DNA of 64,000 nt from Acidobacteriota bacterium (GTDB taxonomy: Bacteria > Acidobacteriota > Terriglobia > Acidiferrales > UBA7541): contig JABCYZ010000036.1 of NCBI GenBank assembly GCA_013289955.1, forward strand, positions 1 to 64,000, read 5' to 3'. Of this stretch, positions 41,345-49,471 are shown one piece after another. How positions within the stretch are numbered: the stretch's first letter is position 1; every line of letters begins with the position of its first letter. A program made the translations under genes and the position numbers. Under the pieces are notes generated by a model. The model saw only the letters and a list, made by a program, of their open reading frames with translations. It made no database searches and was not told the DNA's origin.

Positions 41345-41953
41345 TTAACTTCCGGATTGCGCAGCTTGCGCGCCGATATTTCCCTGAAGACCGAGCGCCT
41401 CCGCTTCCTCGCGCATCGCGGAAATACAAAAGCCGATGTGCTCTTCAAGCGGGATGCCCAGCTCTTCCGCGCCTTTCCGGACGTCTTCGCGGCTGACGCC
41501 TTTGGCGAAAGCTTTGTCTTTCAGGCGGCGCTTCACCGAGTCGACTTCGAGATCGAGGATGCTCTTTGAAGGCCGCACGTACGAGCACGCGGTGAGAAAT
41601 CCGGCGAGCTCGTCGCAGGCGAAGAGGGTGTGCTCGAGAGGGGACTGGCGCGCGACTCCGGAATAATCCGCGTGCGAGAGGATTGCGCGGACGATTTCTT
41701 CCGAGTAGCCGCGCTCGCGCAGAATTTTCGCGCCTTCGGCGGGATGCCCCGCGTCGGCGGCGTGTTCATTGTTGGGCCAGCGCTCGTAGTCGAAATCGTG
41801 AAGCAGAGCGGCGAGGCTCCAGGTTTGCTCATCGGCGCCTTGTTTGCGGGCGTAGGCGCGCACGCAGGCCTCGACGGCGAGCATGTGCTTGCGCAGGCTC
41901 TCCGATTCGGTGAATTCGCAGAGCAACTTCCAGGCATCCAGGCGTGAGGGCAT
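41345..41953 (-). CDS. HD-domain phosphohydrolase
   Basis: 202-aa protein of the HDIG-like hydrolase group. Metal-binding residues are seen in LRKHMLAVEACVRAYAR, LAALLHDFDYERWP (the HD pair), EHAADAGHPAEGAKIL and AILSHADYSGV. Members hydrolyse phosphoesters of nucleotides, but the substrate cannot be assigned. ATG 41953 has GGAGAG 5 bases upstream. The frame runs back into the neighbouring TnpB remnant but that part is not coding here. It is 28 bases upstream of the DinB gene, so the two are likely co-transcribed. Confidence 0.85.
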   Translation of the reverse strand: MPSRLDAWKLLCEFTESESLRKHMLAVEACVRAYARKQGADEQTWSLAALLHDFDYERWPNNEHAADAGHPAEGAKILRERGYSEEIVRAILSHADYSGVARQSPLEHTLFACDELAGFLTACSYVRPSKSILDLEVDSVKRRLKDKAFAKGVSREDVRKGAEELGIPLEEHIGFCISAMREEAEALGLQGNIGAQAAQSGS

Positions 41954-41999
41954 TCGTCTCTCCAGGTTGGCGGAGACCATAGTGTAGCAAAGGAAGAAG

Positions 42000-42240
42000 T
42001 GGGGAGTGGGGTGACATGCTCCCCCGCCAGAAGGCAGGGGCTTCTCGTGCAACGCTTGTCCTTACCTCAGGCTTCGAGTCCGGCCCTAGAATTAGGAGTG
42101 CCGCAGCGTGGTCGCGATGCAGAGTTAGTCCGCCTACCAGCATTCTCGGGCTTTGTACGCAAGCATGTTGAGGAAGGATGACCAGCCGACATCGGGAACT
42201 GCCTTGGACAGCATCGCCTGGGCAAGACACTTTATGAGGC
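42000..42240 (-). pseudogene. TnpB remnant with right end of an IS200/IS605-type element
   Basis: Two fragments read on the minus strand match the C-terminal part of TnpB. Fragment A (about 42240-42137) gives LSKAVPDVGWSSFLNMLAYK and ends at a stop. Fragment B, in another frame (about 42125-42000), gives LHRDHAAALLILG and then TSVAREAPAFWRGSMSPHS, as in intact TnpB C-termini. The zinc-finger part between them (about 45 residues) and the whole N-terminus are missing. Fragment B covers the palindromic right-end sequence CTCCCCCGCC...GGCAGGGG at 42020-42040, typical of these elements. It is decayed and immobile. It accounts for the otherwise empty stretch between the HD gene and mutM. Confidence 0.65.
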
Positions 42241-42303
42241 GAGGTCTCGCGACCCCACGGATAAAAGAGAAGAGGCGCCCGTCTTGAGACCGGCCAGTGC
42301 AAG

Positions 42304-43224
42304 TTATTTCGGCCTGGAGATGAGGAGATCGAGTTCGTCGAGCGAGCGAGGCCAGTCTTGCCGGAGGAGGCGGGAGAGGGCGCGGTCGGCGAGGAGTTTG
42401 CCGGCGGTCTGGCATGTGGGGCAGTAGTTGGTTTCATTGCTGGCGTAGCGGATGCGCTGAATTTTGGTGGCGCAGCGCGGGCAAGGAAGCTTGTAGCGGC
42501 CGTGAACGGCCATGCCTTCGCGGAAGGCGGTGACTTTTTCGGGAAATTTGCCCGCGGCTTCGGCGCGGAGGCGGTCCGTCCAGTGGGTGAGGCTCGAGCG
42601 GAGGGCTTCATAGAGCCGTTTTATTTCTGGAACCGAAAGCTTTTGGGTGAGCGCCAGGGGCGAAAGTTTTGCTTCCCAGAGAATTTCGTCGGAGTAGGCG
42701 TTGCCGATGCCGCTCAGCAGGTGCGGGTCGGTCAGGGCGCGCTTGAGTGTATGGTTGGCGGAGAGAAGTCTGGCTGCGAATTGTTCGGGGCTGGCGTCGA
42801 AGACTTCGAGACCGCCGGGATCGAGAGAGCTCAGGCCGGCTTCGCCGGAAACGACGTGCAAAGAGGCGCGCTTCTGGGAACCGGCTTCGGTCCAGACGAG
42901 AGACCCGCTCGGAAAATCGAAGCATGCAAGGCCGCGAGGCGGAGAAACTTTGGGGCGGCCGGGCTTCACCCCGAGCGGGTGCCAGTGAAGACGGCCGGCG
43001 ATCATCAGATGAAGGACGAGCCAAAGATCGCCTTCGAGGCCGATGCAAATGCGTTTGCCGAGGCGGCGAAGCTGGATGACTTTTTTGCCTCGGGCACTGG
43101 CGAGAGGCGGATTTAGGGTGCGGAGTAGAAAAGGGCTGACCACGCGGATTTCTTCAAGAATCCGGCCGAGGATGCGGGATTCGAGCGCTTCGATGTAAAT
43201 GGTGATGTCGGGAAGTTCCGGCAT
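42304..43224 (-). CDS. mutM: Formamidopyrimidine-DNA glycosylase (MutM/Fpg)
   Basis: 306-aa base-excision repair enzyme that removes 8-oxoguanine and cuts by beta/delta elimination. The catalytic N-terminus PELPD (Pro and Glu after Met removal) and Lys57 (RLGKRI) are present, as is the H2TH helix region around LLSGIGNAYSDEILWEAKLS. The C-terminal zinc finger is CPRC...CPTC. A 30-residue tail after the finger is longer than in E. coli MutM. ATG 43224 is fixed by the need for Pro at position 2. Confidence 0.93.
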   Translation of the reverse strand: MPELPDITIYIEALESRILGRILEEIRVVSPFLLRTLNPPLASARGKKVIQLRRLGKRICIGLEGDLWLVLHLMIAGRLHWHPLGVKPGRPKVSPPRGLACFDFPSGSLVWTEAGSQKRASLHVVSGEAGLSSLDPGGLEVFDASPEQFAARLLSANHTLKRALTDPHLLSGIGNAYSDEILWEAKLSPLALTQKLSVPEIKRLYEALRSSLTHWTDRLRAEAAGKFPEKVTAFREGMAVHGRYKLPCPRCATKIQRIRYASNETNYCPTCQTAGKLLADRALSRLLRQDWPRSLDELDLLISRPK

Positions 43225-43573
43225 GCCGTCTCTCTGGGCGAAAGGCCACCCAGCGCGCATAGGATATCGTACAACGGCGGCGCGGCTCTCGCCGCGAAGG
43301 CGATACTATGGCAATGGTGGTTTCAAGGAAGGGCCACAACAGATTGTGGCCATCAGGAAAAAATGCGCGCAGGCTGGCCAAAGGGACAGCGAAGGTTTCT
43401 CGTAGAGAAGCGGCGCGGGAAATTGCATATGCAAAAATAGTTCAAAAATACTCTTGACAGAAAATGGCTGCTCGCACGATACTCCCCTCGCGCCAGTTTC
43501 TGTCTTCCCCAGAAGAACGTTCCGACGTTCCTTCCTACATCCGCACGCCGGGCAAAGTCAGCGAGGAGTACCG
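43225..43573 (+). other. 349-base region upstream of the zinc-ribbon HTH gene
   Basis: Divergent spacer between mutM and the HTH regulator. It holds the start region of mutM at its left and the HTH promoter at 43454-43483 on its right. A duplicated CAAAAATA lies just before that promoter (43434-43450). Short frames inside it have no support as genes. Confidence 0.5.
43454..43483 (+). promoter_or_regulatory. Sigma70-type promoter of the zinc-ribbon HTH gene
   Basis: A perfect TTGACA (43454-43459), an 18-base spacer and GATACT (43478-43483). The start codon is about 85 bases further on, leaving a moderately long leader. Confidence 0.65.
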
Positions 43574-44332
43574 GTGTCTGTTCAAATAGAAAAAGAAACC
43601 ATGCATTCGTTCGAAATGGATAGGGAAGTCATTCGCTGTAAGACATGTGGTCTCGTCCAATACCGGACGCGCACGGGAAACTGCCGCCGTTGTGTGCGCG
43701 CCTTGCCTCAGCGTTTGGAGTTCCTGATTCCTCCACCGGCACCTCCGGAGGAAGCAGCCGCTGAGCCCACGTCCGAGAAGTTCGCCAACCAGCAGACCGT
43801 CGAGAATATCGGCCAGCGCATTCGCCAGTTGCGCGAATCGCGCGCGATGACCCAGAGCCAGCTGCAGTCGCGCTCGAAGGTTTCGCGCTCCTACCTGTCA
43901 CGCATCGAGAGCGGCCAGATGACGCCGAGCCTCGGCACGCTCGAGAAAATCTCCGAAGCGCTCAATGTTGGCCTGAACCGTTTCTTTATTCCGGAATCCG
44001 ACGGCGAAGCGCTGCTCGAGGATCCGTTCATCCAGGGATTGCGGCCGTTCCTGCGCCAATTGGATTGGGAACAGTGGCAGTCCATTCTGAAGAGGCTGCA
44101 GGCGATCAGCGATCACGTCCATGCAGTACCGGTCACTCTCCGCCCTATCGGTAATCCGGCGCGGATGCCGCAACCCGCGTCGGCCAATGGCAACGGCAAC
44201 GGACACAATGGACATATCGGTGCCGGCCATTCGAATGGGCATGCGATTTCGCATTCCCATGGGCAGCCGCAGGGTTATGTGTTGCGGCGACCTGGAGCTG
44301 GCCCGGTGTTTCAACGCCCGGTAGCGCGTTAA
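43574..44332 (+). CDS. Zinc-ribbon + XRE-type HTH regulator with His/Gly/Asn-rich tail
   Basis: 252-aa protein. A four-cysteine knot, C22/C25 and C37/C40 (RCKTCG and NCRRC), is followed by a Pro/Glu-rich linker and a classical HTH_3 domain at about 79-140 (IGQRIRQLRESRAMTQSQLQ, SYLSRIESGQMTPSLGTLEK). After a helical segment, the last 50 residues are rich in Asn, Gly and His (GHNGHIGAGHSNGHAISHSH). The GTG start at 43574 has GAGGAG 5 bases upstream. It is a single-gene unit with its own promoter and terminator. It is probably a transcription regulator; metal sensing through the ribbon or the His tail is a guess. Confidence 0.85.
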   Translation: MSVQIEKETMHSFEMDREVIRCKTCGLVQYRTRTGNCRRCVRALPQRLEFLIPPPAPPEEAAAEPTSEKFANQQTVENIGQRIRQLRESRAMTQSQLQSRSKVSRSYLSRIESGQMTPSLGTLEKISEALNVGLNRFFIPESDGEALLEDPFIQGLRPFLRQLDWEQWQSILKRLQAISDHVHAVPVTLRPIGNPARMPQPASANGNGNGHNGHIGAGHSNGHAISHSHGQPQGYVLRRPGAGPVFQRPVAR

Positions 44333-44363
44333 GTTTTTCGTTTCTAAACCTGAGCACAAATTG

Positions 44364-44403
44364 GCGCGGTGCGACTTTGAGAGGTCGCACCGCGCTTTCT
44401 TTA
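44364..44403 (+). terminator. Rho-independent terminator of the HTH gene
   Basis: A 12-bp perfect stem (44364-44375 with 44384-44395), an 8-base loop and TTTCTTTATTT. It lies 31 bases after the gene. Confidence 0.88.
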
Positions 44404-44467
44404 TTTCTGGAGCGCTGCGGCTTCCCCGGCGTGTCTCACAAATTCCTGCCCATCGAACGGAGCCGGG

Positions 44468-45202
44468 CTAGTCGCGGACGACGGAGACTTTGGCGGAGGG
44501 GACTTCGAGACGCATCAGGCGATGCGCGGAGTCGAGGTAGAGGTCGACCTCGAGGTCGGTCGTCGTGACGCGAAAGCCTTCGTAGGATTTCCCGTCGACC
44601 GTCGCCGGGCCGGTGGATTCGGCAGTGATGGTGCCGGGCATCAATTCCTGCGGGATAAAGACGGGGAAAGTTTGCGGGCCGCGTTTCGACCAGTCGTAGA
44701 GGCGGGCGAGAACGGCGTACTGGTGATAGAGGTTGTTGTCGAGTACCGCGATGATGGGAGTCCCGAAGGTAAAGGTCTGGTCGTAGGGGTGAGCGCCCTG
44801 CATCTGCAGCGTCATTTTTGCGACGCCATCGGCGAAGACGATGTTCGCGGCATTGGTTTTATCAGCTTGCGAGGTCCACTCGTAGCTGATGGGCGCGCCA
44901 TCCGGCTGAAGAGTGAGCGAGCCGGAAACCTTGCTGGCCGCGCTTTGTGCGGGCTTGATGTCGGCGTTGCCTTTGGCGAGCCAGCCGCCGGCGGAGGGCG
45001 TGATTTCGAACTCTTCATGGCCGACGGTCTGACCATCGAGCTTGATGGTGAGCTTGCCCTTGTCCTGGGCGAAAACGGAGCCGGCCGGCACGGCGGAGTT
45101 CTTTTTTTGAGCGGCCAGGCCAGCGGCGGTGCACGCAAGAATCAGCGCGACGCTGAGCGGAAGAGAAAATCTGGGCCAGGGCCCGGGATGTGTGTTCGCC
45201 AT
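44468..45202 (-). CDS. Secreted protein of unknown function (DUF3108/6134-like)
   Basis: 244-aa exported protein. Signal peptide MANTHPGPWPRFSLPLSVAL is followed by a beta-rich domain (GKLTIKLDGQTVGHEEFEIT; SGSLTLQPDGAPISYEWTSQ). It ends VDLYLDSAHRLMRLEVPSAK. The alternation of strands resembles periplasmic proteins of the DUF3108/DUF6134 type, but no specific function is known. ATG 45202 has a consensus AAGGAGGT 5 bases upstream. It lies downstream of aroK on the same strand with an 85-base gap. Confidence 0.78.
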   Translation of the reverse strand: MANTHPGPWPRFSLPLSVALILACTAAGLAAQKKNSAVPAGSVFAQDKGKLTIKLDGQTVGHEEFEITPSAGGWLAKGNADIKPAQSAASKVSGSLTLQPDGAPISYEWTSQADKTNAANIVFADGVAKMTLQMQGAHPYDQTFTFGTPIIAVLDNNLYHQYAVLARLYDWSKRGPQTFPVFIPQELMPGTITAESTGPATVDGKSYEGFRVTTTDLEVDLYLDSAHRLMRLEVPSAKVSVVRD

Positions 45203-45287
45203 AAGACCTCCTTCGCAGCGGACTGCGAAGTGCAACACGAAAATTTGTGGAGAAGAATTCTCCGAAGACCATTCTAGCGAAGGCCGG

Positions 45288-45884
45288 CTAAGAATTTGGT
45301 TTTTCGACAACGAGGTGTGCTTCGCTGCCACCTGCCGCGACAATCCCGCGGCGGAGGATTTCCGTGACGACCTGCGTGGGATCGCCCGAGCTGTCGACAC
45401 AAAAGTCAGCGAGCTGATAAGAGGGTAGACGCTGCGCATGGAGTGCGCGGAAGCTGGCTTCATCGCGAAAGAGCGGACGTCCGGTCATAGTCGTGCACCG
45501 GGAAAGCAGAAGCTCGATGGGCGAATCGAGCCAGAGAACGGGGGCCCCGGCGTTTCGCAAAAATTCCGGGCAGCCGGGCTGAGCGTAGGTGCCGCCGCCC
45601 AGTGCGAGAACGGTTGCTTCCTTGAGTTCGGCGGCGCGGCCGAGGGCGGCCCGCAATTGGTCCGCTTCGATCTGGCGAAAGGCAGGTTCGCCGAAACGCT
45701 CGAAGATTTGGGGGATGGCGAGGCCGGCGGATTGTTCGATGCGCTCATCCAAATCGACGAAGCGCCACGCCAGCTGGCGCGCGAGGAGTGTGCCAACGGT
45801 CGTTTTGCCGGAACCCATGAAGCCGGCGAGGCAAAGGACCTGGGCGCGTGCGGACGGGCCACGCAAAGGGGGAGGTTGGGTCAC
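45288..45884 (-). CDS. aroK: Shikimate kinase
   Basis: 198-aa P-loop kinase of the chorismate pathway, phosphorylating shikimate. Walker A is GFMGSGKTTVG, the DxD motif is VDLDERIE, the substrate-binding motif is ALGGGTY, and the lid has RCTTMTGRPLF. The GTG start at 45884 is the only one that keeps the P-loop near the N-terminus; a 14-residue extension precedes the strand. It is separated from the DUF4097-like gene by 50 bases on the same strand. Confidence 0.92.
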   Translation of the reverse strand: MTQPPPLRGPSARAQVLCLAGFMGSGKTTVGTLLARQLAWRFVDLDERIEQSAGLAIPQIFERFGEPAFRQIEADQLRAALGRAAELKEATVLALGGGTYAQPGCPEFLRNAGAPVLWLDSPIELLLSRCTTMTGRPLFRDEASFRALHAQRLPSYQLADFCVDSSGDPTQVVTEILRRGIVAAGGSEAHLVVEKPNS

Positions 45885-45934
45885 TGTTCTGTTTAGAGCG
45901 CGGCCGAAGATGGCACGCGACCGAGCGCGAACAA

Positions 45935-46855
45935 TTAGTCGCGCTTCATGATGCGGATTGTACCACTGTAGGAGGAGAGTTCGACTTTTGCGAGGCCCAT
46001 CCCGACAGTGCCGAAAAGGCTGTGCACGTACTTGGAAGCGATGTGCTTCACGCCGTGGGAATCGGGCTTGAGGAAAGTGGCCGCCTGGTTGTCGACGATG
46101 CCGGTGGCGGTCTGCGCCTTCAGGTCAAAAGAATCGGTGCTTGAAAAGCGCACCTCCACAAGGCCTTTGCCGCTCTTCATGGAATAGAGGCCCGTCCGTA
46201 CAAAATCTCCATCGAAGAGAATGTTTCCCGTCGTGGTCATCAGGTTGACGTTGTTCAACTGGGGCTGAAGCATCTGCGCGTTGCCCCCGATAGAGCTGAA
46301 ATCGAGCTTGCCGGCGCATTGCGTGCAAACCAGCGAGCCGCTGGTGGTCTTCACGATGATGTAGCCCGAAACTTCCTTCAGGTGGACGTCTCCCGCGTAG
46401 CTTTCCAGCTTCATGTCGCCGACGACCTGCTCGACGTAGATCAAGCCGGTCTCGGTCTTAAGCTGTAGCTCGGTCTCTTCCGGGACGGTCAGCTGCAAAT
46501 CTGCTTCGAGTTCCAGAGGCTGCGCCGCGGCGTCCAGGACGTTTGCGGTCACGTCGATGCGGTCGCCCACCTGCTCGATGTCGAAACCGATCTTGTTGGA
46601 AGATTGCGTGCCAATGACATTGACTTCCGGATTCTTCCAGGACTTAACTTCGATGCGGCCATTGGCCACGTTGTGAATCACCACGACAGGGCGTCCGGTC
46701 ACACTGAATTGCTTCTCAATGCGCTGTCCCGTACCTGCGGCACGGGCCGGCGCGACGCCCGATAGCATGAGTCCGGCGCCCAGAACGGGTAAAAAACCCC
46801 GCTTCACCCAAGATTCCAGCCTGGCCAGAGTGATCCCCATCATTCGAAGGCACAT
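45935..46855 (-). CDS. Secreted DUF4097-like adhesin/beta-helix protein
   Basis: 306-aa exported protein with a signal peptide (GFLPVLGAGLMLSGVAPARA) and a right-handed beta-repeat body. Strands repeat every 18-22 residues, for example VVVIHNVANGRIEVKSW, TGLIYVEQVVGDMKLESYAG and TTGNILFDGDFVRTGLYS. The family (DUF4097) usually sits beside anti-sigma/ECF sigma or LiaI-type stress genes. Here it starts one base after the stop of the anti-sigma gene, so it is coupled to it. It probably acts in the periplasm or at the outer membrane. Confidence 0.82.
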   Translation of the reverse strand: MCLRMMGITLARLESWVKRGFLPVLGAGLMLSGVAPARAAGTGQRIEKQFSVTGRPVVVIHNVANGRIEVKSWKNPEVNVIGTQSSNKIGFDIEQVGDRIDVTANVLDAAAQPLELEADLQLTVPEETELQLKTETGLIYVEQVVGDMKLESYAGDVHLKEVSGYIIVKTTSGSLVCTQCAGKLDFSSIGGNAQMLQPQLNNVNLMTTTGNILFDGDFVRTGLYSMKSGKGLVEVRFSSTDSFDLKAQTATGIVDNQAATFLKPDSHGVKHIASKYVHSLFGTVGMGLAKVELSSYSGTIRIMKRD

Positions 46856-46856
46856 G

Positions 46857-47591
46857 TCAGTTTATGCTCCTTCCGCGCTCAATCATCGCGGACAGTAATT
46901 CTGCTTTTTGCTGGTAGGCGGCGGACAAATATTCGCGAGTCAGTTCGTCCTGCGGCTGTTCCTTAAGGTGCTTCTCACACTCAGCAATAAACTCGTTCAC
47001 TTTTTTCAGATTATCCCGCAGCGACGCATCAATGGGGGAAGTGCTCGCCAGAAGCATGCCGGTGGCGACCGGTTCTTGATCGTTCAAGTCCCGCGCGGTG
47101 CGGTCAAACTCGCCCGACGGCTGGACAACGGTTGTCGCCGCGAGGGCGGGTTTGGCGATGGCTTTTTCCGCGGGCGAGACGGCGGGCTCGAGTGCAGCGG
47201 TTTTGGCCGGCGGCTCCACTCGCCTGGTTTTTTCACTGCGAATCTGAAATACAGCAGCGGCCGCGATGAGGATGCCAACCATGGCGGTAGCAAGCACGCG
47301 GTTGCTGAAAAATGCGCCGATCGATTGCCACATGGAAGCGGGCTCGGCGCGAAGGACGTCACTGGGAGTTCGGATGATTCCTTCTTCTTCCAGCTGCGCG
47401 CGAAGAGAAATCCAGACTCGATCGGGGGGAGCTATTTCGGGTGGCAACCTCTTCGCGGCGTCCACGAGACTGGTGAGGTCCGCGATGTAATTGCGGCATT
47501 CGCGGCATTCGGACAAATGCGCGCGCGCCTCATCCGGAAGCGGCTCCAGCCCTTCCTGCTCCAAAACTAGTTCTACGTCTTTGCACTGCAT
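46857..47591 (-). CDS. Anti-sigma factor with N-terminal zinc finger (zf-HC2)
   Basis: 244-aa single-pass membrane protein. The ZAS zinc-binding motif is at HLSECRECRNYI (His25, Cys29, Cys32). A transmembrane helix lies at about 97-117 (VLATAMVGILIAAAAVFQIR). The periplasmic part is Ala/Pro-rich and ends in a helical segment (NEFIAECEKHLKEQ). It should hold the upstream ECF sigma factor inactive until an envelope signal. It is about 100 bases downstream of that gene and coupled to the DUF4097-like gene. Confidence 0.88.
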   Translation of the reverse strand: MQCKDVELVLEQEGLEPLPDEARAHLSECRECRNYIADLTSLVDAAKRLPPEIAPPDRVWISLRAQLEEEGIIRTPSDVLRAEPASMWQSIGAFFSNRVLATAMVGILIAAAAVFQIRSEKTRRVEPPAKTAALEPAVSPAEKAIAKPALAATTVVQPSGEFDRTARDLNDQEPVATGMLLASTSPIDASLRDNLKKVNEFIAECEKHLKEQPQDELTREYLSAAYQQKAELLSAMIERGRSIN

Positions 47592-47693
47592 GGCACTTCG
47601 CTCCGCGGCTTGAGACCTGGTAGCCTTCCCGCTCGACTAAAGCATTACCTGATAAGACGCATCTTCAGGCCAGACAGTTGGCTGCATTCTACC

Positions 47694-48392
47694 TCAATCG
47701 CCGAGCCCAGCCTGTGTTTTTGCAGCGTGACGTTCCGATCGAGCCTGGTCGCGCAAATCTTCCTGAAGCAGCTCGCGCAGACGCGTCCTCGCTTTATGCA
47801 ACTGCGACTTCGAATTGCCTACCGAACAGCCCATGATGCCGGCAATCTCGTTGTGCTCGAATCCCTGGACGTCGTGCAGGACAAATACGGTCCGATATCC
47901 CGGCGGAAGCTTCTCGATCGAGCGCTCCAAATTGACGCGGTCCACTGCCCCGCTGAGCCGCAAATCGGGGGCGCCGATGTCCTTCCTTGGGCCGCCAGTC
48001 TCTTCGTCGGGTTCCGTCGTTTCTTCCAGCGAAGCCGCAGGGAGCGTCTTCTTGCGCAACCGCATCAGGACCACGTTCACCGTCATCCGGTGCAGCCATG
48101 TCGAAAAGGCCGACTCTCCGCGGAATGTCCCGATCTTGCGGAAGAGTTGCAGGAAAGCTTCCTGCATCAGGTCTTCCGCATCGGACGGGTTGCCAACCAT
48201 CCGCAAGCACAAGGCGTAAACCCGGCGGCTGTGGAGCTGGTACAGGTGCTCAAAAGCCGACGCGTCCCCTGCCTGGGCCAGACGTATGGCTTCCGCTTCA
48301 GTCGCCGATCGGGGTGACTGCGTGACATTCACCCGATTAGGCGACGGTTGAGCAGTCGTCACACTGGGCTCGCTTGGTCGGTTCCGGGCCAA
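47694..48392 (-). CDS. ECF-family RNA polymerase sigma factor
   Basis: Up to 232 aa. Sigma region 2 is HLYQLHSRRVYALCLRMVGN followed by DAEDLMQEAFLQLFRKIGTF. Region 4 is IEKLPPGYRTVFVLHDVQGF with EIAGIMGCSVGNSKSQLHKA. The N-terminus is uncertain: a TTG at 48392 opens the frame, and a GTG at 48332 would remove 20 residues. A strong AGGAGGG lies at about 48434, further upstream, without a standard in-frame start at proper spacing. It forms a sigma/anti-sigma/DUF4097 operon, typical of envelope-stress control. Confidence 0.9.
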   Translation of the reverse strand: MARNRPSEPSVTTAQPSPNRVNVTQSPRSATEAEAIRLAQAGDASAFEHLYQLHSRRVYALCLRMVGNPSDAEDLMQEAFLQLFRKIGTFRGESAFSTWLHRMTVNVVLMRLRKKTLPAASLEETTEPDEETGGPRKDIGAPDLRLSGAVDRVNLERSIEKLPPGYRTVFVLHDVQGFEHNEIAGIMGCSVGNSKSQLHKARTRLRELLQEDLRDQARSERHAAKTQAGLGD

Positions 48393-48548
48393 CGGTCCAA
48401 TTGCGGCGCATCCAACGTTTCGGATGCACCGAATCCCTCCTAGAGTTGTCCTCCGAAAAACGTGCTGTTCTCAATCAAACACGCGGGGACGCTGGATTAT
48501 GCCGAGGCTCTTTGAGTCTGGCGGCCAGCCATTACCAAGCTGGATAAC

Positions 48549-49280
48549 TCATTCTCCCCCAATGGGGACGACACGTCTATGGCGGAGCAGACGCTGGCTG
48601 AGCGTCAGCTTTTTGGGCTTCGAAACACCCATTTGGGTATGTACGGTGGCTTGGAAGGTCGCTAACTCGTCCTGGGGCAGGGCCATGAGAAAGGATTTCA
48701 GAAGAACGATGGTCTCTCGAAGGCAGGTATTCAAGTCGTAATGGGCCGCGTCGACAGCTTGCCATTCGGCGACCGAGTCACGCGGGGCGCCGTTGGCGAT
48801 GTCCGAGGCGGCGGCACAAAAATCGCGGCTGAGATCATCCACCATTTCACCCAGGCTGCTGATCTTATGGAGAAACTGGGAACGCTCGGAGAGCAGCACG
48901 CGGCAATACAAGCTGTGGAAAAATGCCACTCGCTGGCCCCTGACACCCTGGAAATTGGCGGGGTCGAGCGGAGCGGTGTTCGGAACAGTGCCGTGATGCT
49001 TAGCGTGTTCACTGAGCGCCCACAGCAGGGCTACCAGCGGGTGGGCAAACCGGTGACAAAGATCCGGCGTGACGCAGACCGCCTGGCTGGCCTTCACCAC
49101 GCGCCCTCCCTGTCGCAGCGAAAGGGCTTCATCCAAAGAAACACTCAACATGTTGTAGGAGATTTCTAGTTGACGGACACAGGAGCGAAACACTTGCTCC
49201 TTTGCTTCTGGTAACCACGCGCGCCAGTCGTCTTTGACGGTCGTGCCGCGGGCTGAGGGGGCGCACACACGATCTCTCAA
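48549..49280 (-). CDS. Hypothetical alpha-helical protein
   Basis: 243-aa protein without a recognised family. It is strongly helical (e.g. QVFRSCVRQLEISYNMLSVS, FLHKISSLGEMVDDLSRDFC) and has no signal peptide or transmembrane segment. Start codons in reach are TTG 49280 (GGGAG about 7 bases upstream) and GTG 49268. It is divergent from lysS. The helical, Leu/His-containing pattern could be a bundle binding a partner, but nothing supports a function. Confidence 0.65.
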   Translation of the reverse strand: MRDRVCAPSARGTTVKDDWRAWLPEAKEQVFRSCVRQLEISYNMLSVSLDEALSLRQGGRVVKASQAVCVTPDLCHRFAHPLVALLWALSEHAKHHGTVPNTAPLDPANFQGVRGQRVAFFHSLYCRVLLSERSQFLHKISSLGEMVDDLSRDFCAAASDIANGAPRDSVAEWQAVDAAHYDLNTCLRETIVLLKSFLMALPQDELATFQATVHTQMGVSKPKKLTLSQRLLRHRRVVPIGGE

Positions 49281-49471
49281 AAGGGGTCTCCCAAGGGTCA
49301 GGACCCGAAGTATAACAAATTCCTATTCCTAGAGAGCGATTTTCTCGCAGGTGCGATTCTACGTGAACGGGGGCCAAAGGGAAGGAACAAAAGGCCGGAG
49401 TCTCGAGATGGTTGCTCCCTGGAGGTCCGGACCGCTATACTCCGGTGATTCGAGCTGGAAAGGATTTCCGA

